Source of the DNA: DASRIA01 sp963816975
Lineage (GTDB): Bacteria; Actinomycetota; Thermoleophilia; Solirubrobacterales; JBBDJG01
DNA: 64,000 nucleotides
Assembly (NCBI GenBank): GCA_963816975.1
Contig: CAWFMD010000001.1
Coordinates: 186,001-250,000, forward strand
Direction of reading: 5' to 3'
Shown piece after piece: positions 8,462 to 16,169 of the stretch; positions within the stretch are counted from its first letter, which is position 1, and the number at the start of each line of letters is the position of its first letter. The notes beneath the pieces are model-generated. The model searched no databases. It was given only the letters and a program-made list of their open reading frames with translations, and was not told the origin of the DNA. Both the position numbers and the translations under genes were made by a program.

Positions 8462-8959
8462 CTACGAAATGCCCGGCTTGTCGACCATCAGGTAGACGGC
8501 CACGATCAGCAGCACGCCGGTGATGCTGCCCGCGATTCCCTCGCGCATCGCGCCGCGCCGGTAATCCGCGGACGGAGCGAACTCGCCTTCGCCGGCATCG
8601 GCGATCTCGCGCTGGATCATGGGCCCGAGCCTGCGGTCCGCCGGGATGAAGTAGGCGACGTTCAGCACGGCGATCACGATCACGATCGCGAACGTGGCGC
8701 TCAGCCAGAAGTCGCCGAGCTCCCAGTTTCCCTCCGACACCTGGTAGAAGCCGGTCGCGATCACCAGCGCCAGGGCGGGAACCGCGAAGTACTGGTTGAG
8801 CGTCAGCTGGAGCCGGTGCACGTAGGGCAGGTGGCGGGGATTGAGCTTCATCGCCACGGGGAACATCACCGACTCGGCGAACGTCGCGCCGAGGCCGACC
8901 ATCACCGCGGTGATGTGCAGGAACAGCGAGAACTCGTACGAGGTGATCGCGAGCGGCAT
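8462..8959 (-). CDS. Four-helix membrane protein, DUF2269-like
   Basis: The 165-residue protein has four hydrophobic segments, at about residues 8-28, 55-73, 83-105 and 142-160. The opening FLHITAVMVGLGATFAESVMF resembles DUF2269 integral membrane proteins of unknown function. It is the last gene of a minus-strand run beginning with the PspC/LiaF-like gene, 24 bp behind the response regulator gene. It may therefore be a target or accessory of that stress system. Confidence 0.75.
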   Translation of the reverse strand: MPLAITSYEFSLFLHITAVMVGLGATFAESVMFPVAMKLNPRHLPYVHRLQLTLNQYFAVPALALVIATGFYQVSEGNWELGDFWLSATFAIVIVIAVLNVAYFIPADRRLGPMIQREIADAGEGEFAPSADYRRGAMREGIAGSITGVLLIVAVYLMVDKPGIS

Positions 8960-8983
8960 CGGCCGCGAGGGTAGCGGATCGGA

Positions 8984-9634
8984 TCAGGAATCGATCAGCC
9001 GGCGCTCGATCGCCCAGCGCGACAGCTCGTGGCGGCTCGACAGCTGCAACTTGCGCAGCACGGCGGACACGTGCGCCTCCACCGTCTTCGCGGAGATCGA
9101 CAGCCGCAGCGCGATCTCCTTGTACATGTACCCGCGCGCGATCAACTGCAGCACCTCCCGCTCGCGGGGCGTGAGCTGGTCCAGCTCCGCGTCCGCGCTG
9201 GGCTGAGCCGGAGCCGTGCCCGCGAATGCGTCGAGCACGAACCCGGCGAGGCGGGGGGAGAAGACGGCGTCTCCCTCGTGCACCCGGCGCACCGCCTCAG
9301 CCAGCTCCGGTCCCGAGATCGACTTGGTCACATAGCCGCGCGCGCCCGCGCGGATCACCGCGATCACGTCCTGCGCGGCATCGGAGACCGACAGCGCGAG
9401 GAACCGCACGGCGGGATGCCGCTCTGCTACGCGCCGGATCACCTCGACTCCGCCGCCGTCGGGCATGTGCACGTCGACCAGCACGACATCCGGTTGCGTG
9501 GCGGCGATCGTCTCGACGGCGGCGTCCACCGTCGCGGCGTCGCCCGCGATGTCGACCAGCCCGTCCAGCTCGATACGCACCCCCGCGCGGAAGAGCTGGT
9601 GGTCGTCGACGATCACAACGCGCGGTCCGCTCAC
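8984..9634 (-). CDS. NarL/LuxR-family response regulator (LiaR-like)
   Basis: The 216-residue protein has a receiver domain with acidic pocket D10/D11, phospho-acceptor D54 (VLVDVHMPDGGG) and the switch Lys in GYVTKS. A LuxR helix-turn-helix follows at about residues 150-210 (LTPREREVLQLIARG, then KEIALRLSISAKTVEAHVSAVL). The GTG start at 9634 overlaps the stop of the kinase gene by 4 bp (GTGA), so the two are translationally coupled. By analogy with LiaSR and VraSR pairs it should control envelope-stress genes, possibly its own operon. Confidence 0.92.
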   Translation of the reverse strand: MSGPRVVIVDDHQLFRAGVRIELDGLVDIAGDAATVDAAVETIAATQPDVVLVDVHMPDGGGVEVIRRVAERHPAVRFLALSVSDAAQDVIAVIRAGARGYVTKSISGPELAEAVRRVHEGDAVFSPRLAGFVLDAFAGTAPAQPSADAELDQLTPREREVLQLIARGYMYKEIALRLSISAKTVEAHVSAVLRKLQLSSRHELSRWAIERRLIDS

Positions 9635-10884
9635 AGCCTGCCCTCCATGACGAGCTCGACTTCCGTGCCGCCGCCAGGTGAGCTATGGATCTCGGCGCGT
9701 CCGCCGTTGCGCGCCATGCGGCCGATGATCGACTCGCGCACGCCCCGCCGGTCCGCGGGAATCGCGGCAGGATCGAAGCCCGGGCCGCGGTCCCGGACGA
9801 ACACGTGCTTGCGGCTGACGGTGAGCTCGGCGAAGACGTCCACCGTCGAGCCGCCGCCGAACTTGGCAGCGTTCAGCATCGCCTCGCGCGCGGCTGCGAC
9901 GATCGCCTCGGCGCCGGGGTCGAGATCGCAGTCGCCGACGGCGACCACCTCCACAGCCACCCCGCGACTGTCCTCGACGTCGGCAGCCGCCGCCTCGAGC
10001 GCGCCCCGCATGCGGCCGGAGGCGGCGGCGCTGGAGCGACCCGACAGCCACGCCCGCAGCTCGCGCTCCTGGCGGCGCGCGAGGCCCGCGACCTCGCGGG
10101 GGTCGGAGGAGCGCTGCTGCATCAGCGCGAGTGTCTGCAGCACGGAGTCGTGCAGGTGCGCGGCCATCTCCGCCCGCTCCTGCGAGCGCACCCGCTCAGC
10201 GCGCTCCGTCGCCAGCGAGCGCACCAGTCGCAGTATCCAGGGCGCGAAGATCACCGCCAGCGCGACGACCACGACGACCACGGCGAGCACCACGTCGCGG
10301 GCGGCGCTGAGCGAGTCGGTCGCCTGGAGGAACACCAGCCCGGCCGCGACGACGAGCGCGATGCCGAGGCCGACGCGCGACACGACCGCCGCGCCGCGGC
10401 CGATGGCGTGCAGGTCGTCCGGCACAGTGGCCGGCTCGGCGGCGGCGGGGCGACTCGAGGTGGACTGCCGCCAAAGGAGTGCGCCGCCTCCGGCGATCAG
10501 GACGAGCGGCCACACGAGCGCATCGGCGAACCAGATGCCGAGCGCGCGCAGCGCGAGCAACACGGCCATCAGCAGCAGGGCGACCCCGAGCGCGACCTCC
10601 GCGGATGCACGTCCGTCGCGGCGGGACGGCGAGCGTGGCCGGACGATTGCGCCGTCTTCCTCCGTGCCGGGCATCACCAGCCATGCGAGCGCGTAGAGGA
10701 GGAATCCCGCGCCGCCCGCCGCGGCGGCGGCGACGAACACGATGCGGACGACCAGTGGGTCGACGTCGAGCCGGTTTGCGATGCCCGCACAGACGCCGGC
10801 GAGCACGCGATGCTCCCGATCGCGTCGCAGGCCCGGCCGGGCGCTCGTCGTGCCGGCCTCGCTGGCCATTCCGGGCCGCATCAT
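9631..10884 (-). CDS. PspC-domain sensor histidine kinase (LiaS/NarL-type)
   Basis: The protein has about 417 residues. Residues 20-75 form a PspC domain (RVLAGVCAGIANRLDVDP, then LLYALAWLVMPG) and four or five further hydrophobic segments follow. The dimerisation domain of the HisKA_3 class has its phospho-histidine in AAHLHDSVLQ. The ATPase domain has AREAMLNAAKFGG and VRDRGPGFDP. A PspC domain fused to a kinase is a known actinobacterial arrangement for sensing membrane stress. The start is one of two adjacent ATGs (10884/10881). The gene is the third in an operon that also encodes a PspC/LiaF-like protein and a small membrane protein. Confidence 0.9.
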   Translation of the reverse strand: MMRPGMASEAGTTSARPGLRRDREHRVLAGVCAGIANRLDVDPLVVRIVFVAAAAAGGAGFLLYALAWLVMPGTEEDGAIVRPRSPSRRDGRASAEVALGVALLLMAVLLALRALGIWFADALVWPLVLIAGGGALLWRQSTSSRPAAAEPATVPDDLHAIGRGAAVVSRVGLGIALVVAAGLVFLQATDSLSAARDVVLAVVVVVVALAVIFAPWILRLVRSLATERAERVRSQERAEMAAHLHDSVLQTLALMQQRSSDPREVAGLARRQERELRAWLSGRSSAAASGRMRGALEAAAADVEDSRGVAVEVVAVGDCDLDPGAEAIVAAAREAMLNAAKFGGGSTVDVFAELTVSRKHVFVRDRGPGFDPAAIPADRRGVRESIIGRMARNGGRAEIHSSPGGGTEVELVMEGRL

Positions 10885-10903
10885 CGCAGGACGCGAATCG
10901 GAC

Positions 10904-11101
10904 CTAGGCGCGGCGGCTGAGCCCGGCGGTGAGCGCGATCGCGCCGAGCGCCGCGCACACCATCGGACCAACCGCGGCGAAGCGCAGGTCGAACACGTCC
11001 AGCTGGTCGAGCAGCAGCACCGCCCCGAAGCAGACCAGCACGAGCCCCGCCACCAAGGACACGAAGTCGGGGCGCCTCGAATCGCGGGCTTCGTCAATCA
11101 C
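10904..11101 (-). CDS. Small two-helix membrane protein (LiaI/DUF5668-like)
   Basis: The 65-residue protein has two hydrophobic helices: LVAGLVLVCFGAVLLLDQLDV and a second near residues 42-60. This matches the short LiaI-LiaF transmembrane module often placed between LiaF and LiaS genes. The ORF overlaps the end of the upstream PspC/LiaF-like gene by 8 bp and lies 19 bp before the kinase gene, so it belongs to the same transcript. It may hold or tune the sensor in the membrane. Confidence 0.7.
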   Translation of the reverse strand: MIDEARDSRRPDFVSLVAGLVLVCFGAVLLLDQLDVFDLRFAAVGPMVCAALGAIALTAGLSRRA

Positions 11102-12131
11102 GCGCGAGCGTCCCGCAGGCGGTGTTGCCCGAACGCAGGTCGGACTCGTGGAGCGACTCTCCGTCTCCTGCGTGCTTCACCTGCAGGAGTCCCATGCCCA
11201 CGTCACCATGGACGATCACCACGGGGACGCCACGCCGCGCCCGCGGCGCCTCCTGCCAGTTCACGTCGACCCCGCCGCTCTCGCGGTCGAAGACCTGGAC
11301 AGCGCCGACGCCGACGTCGGCACGGCTTGCCACGCACACGTCTTCGGGCACCACGATGACGCCCTCGCCGATTCCGACGTCGACGGTCACGCCGGTGGGG
11401 CCCTCCGGCAGCCGCGTGTCGCGCAGGTCGACGGTCAGGCTCCCGATGCCCAGCTCGTAGCGATCGCGGATGTCGGCGGCCGCTGCGGGACGGTAAGCCC
11501 GTTCGCCGATCCCGCCGTCCAGGTCGATATCTGCGGCTGCCACGATCGCGACCGGGATCGCAAGCGCGAGGGCCGGCACGATCAGCCACCGCAGGCCGCC
11601 CAGGAAGGCGCCGGCGACCAGCATCACGCCGGCGGCGATCACCAGGGCCGCGACCACGGTGCCGCCCCCGATCGCCGCGGCCCAGGCCCCGGCGATCGCG
11701 ATCAGGCCGCTCAGCGCCAGCAGCCCGAGCCCGAGCGCCACGGCCACTACCACGTCTCGTGCGCTGCCCATCGGACGCTCGCCACTGACGAGCCACCACA
11801 CGAGGAAACCGACCAGCGCGACGGCCGCCAGCGGCAGGACCACGAGGCCGGCAACGAGCCCGAGCCCGAGCAGCGCGAGCACCGGAACGAGCAGCAGCGG
11901 GGCGGCGACCACGACCAGCGCGACCACGGCGAGCGCCGTGAGCGCGCGGCTGCGCTCGCGGGGCGGGGCGGCCCGGGGGGCGCCGTCGTCCTCGGGTACG
12001 AACACCCATGCCGCGAGGTAGAGCAGCCCGCCGACCCCGCCCAGCAGCAGGGACGCCGCGAAGGCGATGCGGAACAGGACCGGGTCGATGTTGAAGTAGC
12101 GTCCGAGCCCGCCCGCCACGCCCGCGATCAC
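11094..12131 (-). CDS. PspC-LiaF-like membrane protein, start uncertain
   Basis: At least 345 residues: an N-terminal PspC domain (IAGVAGGLGRYFNIDP), several membrane segments to about residue 205, then a soluble beta-rich LiaF-type C-terminal domain (GVTVDVGIGEGVIVVPEDV). LiaF proteins inhibit LiaS-type kinases. The start is a problem. The GTG at 12131 falls inside the conserved PspC opening, and the same frame continues upstream with RRLQRSRNDR, which belongs to the domain, but has no ATG, GTG or TTG start. An ATG with a ribosome-binding site at 12226 opens another frame that ends at 12128. A sequencing error, a small indel or a rare start codon could explain this. Confidence 0.82.
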   Translation of the reverse strand: MIAGVAGGLGRYFNIDPVLFRIAFAASLLLGGVGGLLYLAAWVFVPEDDGAPRAAPPRERSRALTALAVVALVVVAAPLLLVPVLALLGLGLVAGLVVLPLAAVALVGFLVWWLVSGERPMGSARDVVVAVALGLGLLALSGLIAIAGAWAAAIGGGTVVAALVIAAGVMLVAGAFLGGLRWLIVPALALAIPVAIVAAADIDLDGGIGERAYRPAAAADIRDRYELGIGSLTVDLRDTRLPEGPTGVTVDVGIGEGVIVVPEDVCVASRADVGVGAVQVFDRESGGVDVNWQEAPRARRGVPVVIVHGDVGMGLLQVKHAGDGESLHESDLRSGNTACGTLARD

Positions 12132-12407
12132 GCGGTCGTTACGCGAGCGCTGCAGGCGCCGCGGGCCGGCTTGGACGGCGCCCTCGGCCGCTTCGGGATC
12201 GGGACCGGGGGAAGCTGGTCGTTCATCAGGCTCCGTTCGTCGCGTTCGATGATCGACGCACAGCCTGACGCGGTGCTGCCTTCCCGCCTATTGGGAATCT
12301 CCCCTAGGGACTGACGTAAGCAGCGTGACCCGCGGGTGCGCGCGCGGGGCGGGGGAGATAGTCTGCCGCGCGATTCCCAGTTCCCCAAACCAAGGAAGGC
12401 AGGACAT

Positions 12408-13619
12408 ATGAACACCGGCGCTTTCTGGCGTCGCCTGGCGGCGACGTTCCTATTGATCTGCTTTGTGTCCGTGGTTCCCGCGTCGGCGGCCTCGACGGAC
12501 GTCGTGGCAACCGGGTTGAACGACCCGCGTGGCATCGACGCCGCCGACGGCGACCACGGAGATCGCTTGCTCGTCGCACAGACCGGCTCCGGCGAGATCA
12601 CGGAGATCCTGACGCGGAAGGGTGACTCCACGGTTCGGCCGTTCGCCACGCTACCGTCCGATCTGAGCCTGAGCGGGATTGCGGCATACGGCTTCCGCAA
12701 CGCGTACGCCCTCGTCGGACCGAACGAGGAGAACGCCCCTCCGACGGGTCGGCTCGTCCGGATCGCGCGAAACGGCACTCCCACGTCGGTCGCCGACATC
12801 GCGGCATACCAGGCGGGTGACCCGGACCCGTTCGACCAGGAAGGCGCGCCCGAGGAGTCGAATCCCTTCGGAATCACGTTGCTGCGCCACGGCGTGCTTG
12901 TCACGGACGCGGCGGGCAACGACCTCCTGAGGATCGCCAAGGACGGGTCGATCGAGACGGTCGCGCGCTTTCCCACGCGCACGCTGCCGTTTCCGGAAGG
13001 AGTGCCCGACGGGCCGCCGCCGGGGACGCCGATCGAGGCCGAGGCCGTGCCCACCGCGGTCGCGGTCGGCCCGGACGGCGCCTGGTACGTGTCTGAGCTG
13101 CGCGGGTTCCCGTTCACGAAGGGAGCGTCGCGGATCTGGAGGATCGAGCCGGGCACCGAGGACGTGACCTGCGACCCGGACGCGAAGCGGGGCCCCTGTC
13201 GCCTGTTCGCGGACGGCTTCACGTCGGTGATCGACCTGACCTTCGCCGGTGACACGATGCTCGTGCTCGAGCTCGCGAAGGACGGCCTGCTCGCGCTCGA
13301 GAGTGGGGGTGAGGGCAGCCCACCGCCGCCGGGCGCGCTGTGGGCGCTCGACGACGACTCCAGGACCGAGATCGTCCCGGGGTCGCTGGTCGCACCAGGC
13401 GGGGTTGCGGTCGCTGACGAGGACCGGATCTACGTCACCACGGGGACGCTGTTCGGTCCCGGCGGCGGCGCGGTGGTCCGGATCAAGGACGCGCTCGACG
13501 ATGACGACGAGGACGACCACCGCGGCGGTGACCGTGACCACGGCGATCGGCGCGACAAGCAGCACAAGCACAAGAAGCACGACAAGCATCACAAGCGCGA
13601 CAAGCACCACGACGACTAG
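12408..13619 (+). CDS. Secreted ScyD/ScyE-like beta-propeller protein with His/Asp/Lys tail
   Basis: The 403-residue protein starts with a signal peptide (residues 1-28, ending ASA). It then matches the ScyD/ScyE family, whose members are predicted extracellular propeller-like proteins (GLNDPRGIDAADG, VAVGPDGAWYVSELRGFP, then SLVAPGGVAVAD). The function of most members is unknown. The last 45 residues are a low-complexity run of Asp/Glu, then His, Lys and Asp (ending HKHKKHDKHHKRDKHHDD), which could bind divalent metals or polyanions outside the cell. The ATG follows AAGGAAGGCAGG. A strong hairpin terminator lies directly downstream. Confidence 0.85.
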   Translation: MNTGAFWRRLAATFLLICFVSVVPASAASTDVVATGLNDPRGIDAADGDHGDRLLVAQTGSGEITEILTRKGDSTVRPFATLPSDLSLSGIAAYGFRNAYALVGPNEENAPPTGRLVRIARNGTPTSVADIAAYQAGDPDPFDQEGAPEESNPFGITLLRHGVLVTDAAGNDLLRIAKDGSIETVARFPTRTLPFPEGVPDGPPPGTPIEAEAVPTAVAVGPDGAWYVSELRGFPFTKGASRIWRIEPGTEDVTCDPDAKRGPCRLFADGFTSVIDLTFAGDTMLVLELAKDGLLALESGGEGSPPPPGALWALDDDSRTEIVPGSLVAPGGVAVADEDRIYVTTGTLFGPGGGAVVRIKDALDDDDEDDHRGGDRDHGDRRDKQHKHKKHDKHHKRDKHHDD

Positions 13620-13645
13620 GCCTCGCGCCTGGTCTTCGGAGAGCG

Positions 13646-13675
13646 GAGGGGCGGCTTGCGCCGCCCCTCTTCGGT
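13646..13675 (+). terminator. Rho-independent-like terminator after the ScyD-like gene
   Basis: A perfect 10-bp stem (GAGGGGCGGC / GCCGCCCCTC) with a 4-base loop starts 26 bp after the stop codon and is followed by a T-rich stretch (TCTTCGGTT). It separates the secreted-protein gene from the GST-like gene that starts at 13688. Confidence 0.75.
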
Positions 13676-13687
13676 TAGGCTCGGCGC

Positions 13688-14419
13688 GTGCCCGCCACGC
13701 TGTACTCGCTCGCGCTGTCGCACCCCGCGCATGCGGCGCGCCTGATGCTGGAGCGCAAGGGGATCGAGCACGAGGTCAAGGACCTGTTCCCCGGCGCGCA
13801 CCCGGTGCAGCTTCTTCTGGCGGGATTTCGCGGCGGCACGGTGCCCGCGATGAAGCTGGACGGGCAGCGAATGCAGGGATCGCTGAAGATCTCGCGGGCG
13901 CTGGAGGAGCTTCAAGCCGAGCCGCGGCTGTTCCCGGCCGACCCCGGGCAGAGGCGAGCCGTCGAGGAGGCCGAGGTGTGGGGCGAGCGCGAGTTCCAGC
14001 CGGTGCCGCGCCGCATGTTTCGATGGGGCGTCTCGCGCCGTCAGGCACTGCGGGTCTGGGCGGTACGCGACATGGGCATGCCCGCGCCCCAGCTGGCCGC
14101 CTGGGCGCAGCTGCCGCTCGCGCACCTGTTCGCGCGGATTGCGGGAGTGTCCGACGCGCGAATCCGCGCCGATGTCGCCGGCCTGCCCGCTGCGCTCGAC
14201 CACGTGGATCGCCTGATCGCCGACGGCGTGCTGGGCGGCGAGAGCCTCAACGCCGCGGACTTCCAGATCGGCACCACCGTGCGGGTGCTGCTGGCCTACT
14301 CGGACCTGCGCGAGCAGCTCGAGGGCCGGCCGGCCGCGGCCCTCGCGCAGCGCGTGCTGCCGCGGTATCCCGGGCCGATGCCGGCATTCCTGCCGTCCGA
14401 GTGGCTGGCCGCCGCCTGA
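13688..14419 (+). CDS. Glutathione S-transferase-fold protein
   Basis: The 243-residue protein begins with a thioredoxin-like GST N-terminal domain (LYSLALSHPAHAARLMLERKG, then the TVPAMKLDGQRMQGSLKI segment with the cis-Pro). A helical C-terminal domain follows. Actinobacteria usually lack glutathione, so the physiological thiol or ligand is unclear. The start is a GTG at 13688. The 3' end overlaps the next ORF by 19 bp, which suggests coupled translation with the small membrane protein and the thiolase. Confidence 0.8.
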   Translation: MPATLYSLALSHPAHAARLMLERKGIEHEVKDLFPGAHPVQLLLAGFRGGTVPAMKLDGQRMQGSLKISRALEELQAEPRLFPADPGQRRAVEEAEVWGEREFQPVPRRMFRWGVSRRQALRVWAVRDMGMPAPQLAAWAQLPLAHLFARIAGVSDARIRADVAGLPAALDHVDRLIADGVLGGESLNAADFQIGTTVRVLLAYSDLREQLEGRPAAALAQRVLPRYPGPMPAFLPSEWLAAA

Positions 14420-14907
14420 GCCGGGCCCTCAACGGGGCGGCCGCGGGGGCCGCGGCCGCAGCCGTGTGGGCCTTCCAGCAACCGCTCGACAAGCGCATGT
14501 TCGGCACGCGCTACGACGACGTCGAGCTGCTCGGGAAGATCGTCACGCGCGGGGCTGCATGGCCGCTTGCGGGGCTCGCGATGCATGCGGCCAACGGGGC
14601 GATGTTCGGCGCCACGTATGCGGCCCTGCGGCCGCGCCTCCCGGGGCCGCCCGTGGCGCTCGCGTTCACCGCGGCAATGGCGGAGAACTTCGGCTTCTGG
14701 CCGCTGGGCCGCGTGATCGACCGCCATCATCCGGCGCGGCGGCAGCTCGAGCGGCTGCGGGGCAACCGCCGCGCCCTCGCCGCTGCCACCTGGCGGCATG
14801 CCATCTTCGGCGTGCTGCTGGGCGCGATCGAGCAGCGTCTCAACCCCGGCCCCCTACCATCCCCTGTCAGGAGCTCGACATCGACGCCGGGAGGCACCCG
14901 CACATGA
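14401..14907 (+). CDS. Small membrane-associated hypothetical protein
   Basis: A 168-residue ORF starts at a GTG at 14401 inside the end of the GST gene. It ends with ATGA overlapping the start of the thiolase gene. It is rich in Ala and Gly and has hydrophobic segments near residues 10-22, 50-70 and 80-100 (MHAANGAMFGATYAAL, PVALAFTAAMAENFGFWP). I recognise no named family. Tight overlap on both sides and a frame that stays open support it being real and co-transcribed. Confidence 0.65.
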   Translation: MAGRRLSRALNGAAAGAAAAAVWAFQQPLDKRMFGTRYDDVELLGKIVTRGAAWPLAGLAMHAANGAMFGATYAALRPRLPGPPVALAFTAAMAENFGFWPLGRVIDRHHPARRQLERLRGNRRALAAATWRHAIFGVLLGAIEQRLNPGPLPSPVRSSTSTPGGTRT

Positions 14908-16094
14908 GCAACCGCACCTTCGTAATCGGAGTGGGCATGACCAAATTCGAGAAGCCCGGGTCACGCGAGTGGGACTACCCCGACATGGCGCGCGAGGCCG
15001 GCACGAAGGCACTCGAGGACGCCGGCGTTGCCTACGACCGGGTGGAGCAGGCATTTGTCGGGTACTGCTACGGCGAGTCCACCTCCGGGCAGCGCGCGGT
15101 GTATGGGCTGGGTCTCACAGGTATCCCGGTGGTGAACGTCAACAACAACTGCTCGACGGGATCGTCCGCGCTGTACATGGCGCGCCAGGCGGTGCGCGGC
15201 GGGCTCGCCGACTGCGCGCTCGCGCTCGGCTTCGAGAAAATGGAAAAAGGGTCTTTGGGCGTGAAGTACACGGACCGCACGAACCCGATCGACAAGCACC
15301 TGATGACCATGTTCGAGGTGCGCGAGCCCGAGCAGTCGCCCTTTGCGCCGCAGATGTTCGGCAACGCGGGCCGCGAGCACATGGAGCGCTACGGATCCGA
15401 GCCGGACCACTATGCGTGGATCGGCTGGAAGAACCACAAGCACTCGGTCAACAACCCGTACGCGCAGTTCCAGGACGAGTACTCGCTGGATGACATCAAG
15501 GCCGCCAAGATGATCCACGAGCCGCTCACCAAGCTGCAGTGCTCGCCCACCTCCGACGGGTCCGCCTGCGCGATCGTGGCGAGCGAGCGGCTGGTCGACG
15601 AGCTCGGCCTGTGGGACCGCGCGGTCGAGATCGCGGGGCAGGCGATGGTCACCGACATGCCCTCGAGCTTCGAGGAGCGCAGCTCGATCAAGATCGTCGG
15701 GTACGACATGTCGAAGAAGGCGGCCGACCAGGCCTACGAGCAGGCGGGCGTGGGACCCGCCGACGTCGACGTGATCGAGTTGCACGATTGCTTCTCCGCT
15801 AACGAGCTGATCACCTACGAGGCGCTCGGCCTCGCGGCCGAGGGCGAGGGCCACAAGCTCGTCGAGGCCGAGGACACCACGTATGGCGGGCGCTGGGTCG
15901 TGAACCCCTCCGGCGGCCTGATCTCCAAGGGGCACCCGCTGGGCGCGACAGGATTGGCGCAGTGCTCGGAGTTGACCTGGCAGTTGCGCGGTGACGCGGA
16001 CAAGCGCCAGGTCGAGGGCGCGCAGGTCGGCCTCCAGCACAACATCGGCCTGGGTGGGGCCGCGGTGGTGTCGGTCTACAGGCCTGCGGCCTAG
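14904..16094 (+). CDS. Thiolase-family protein (lipid-transfer/SCP-x thiolase type)
   Basis: The 396-residue protein has the thiolase fold. The nucleophile is C83 in NNNCSTGSSAL, the HDCFSANE segment is characteristic of the SCP-x/lipid-transfer branch, and the catalytic GGLISKGHPLGATG carries the His. The second catalytic Cys of classical thiolases (CxG near the C-terminus) is not obvious: the C-terminus reads HNIGLGGAAVV. Such proteins cleave beta-ketoacyl-CoA of branched or steroid-like substrates, or have lost activity. The ATG follows GGGAGG with a good spacing. Confidence 0.88.
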   Translation: MSNRTFVIGVGMTKFEKPGSREWDYPDMAREAGTKALEDAGVAYDRVEQAFVGYCYGESTSGQRAVYGLGLTGIPVVNVNNNCSTGSSALYMARQAVRGGLADCALALGFEKMEKGSLGVKYTDRTNPIDKHLMTMFEVREPEQSPFAPQMFGNAGREHMERYGSEPDHYAWIGWKNHKHSVNNPYAQFQDEYSLDDIKAAKMIHEPLTKLQCSPTSDGSACAIVASERLVDELGLWDRAVEIAGQAMVTDMPSSFEERSSIKIVGYDMSKKAADQAYEQAGVGPADVDVIELHDCFSANELITYEALGLAAEGEGHKLVEAEDTTYGGRWVVNPSGGLISKGHPLGATGLAQCSELTWQLRGDADKRQVEGAQVGLQHNIGLGGAAVVSVYRPAA

Positions 16095-16116
16095 CAGCAT
16101 CGGGGGTGCACAGCCC

Positions 16117-16151
16117 CGAGCCGCGGATCGCGCGCTCGCATCCGCGGCTCG
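16117..16151. terminator. Bidirectional terminator hairpin between convergent genes
   Basis: A perfect 12-bp stem (CGAGCCGCGGAT / ATCCGCGGCTCG) with an 11-base loop lies between the stop codons of the plus-strand thiolase gene and the minus-strand beta-helix gene. TGGCTTTCCC follows on the plus strand. The position and symmetry suit termination from both sides. Confidence 0.65.
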
Positions 16152-16169
16152 TGGCTTTCCCCCGGTGGG

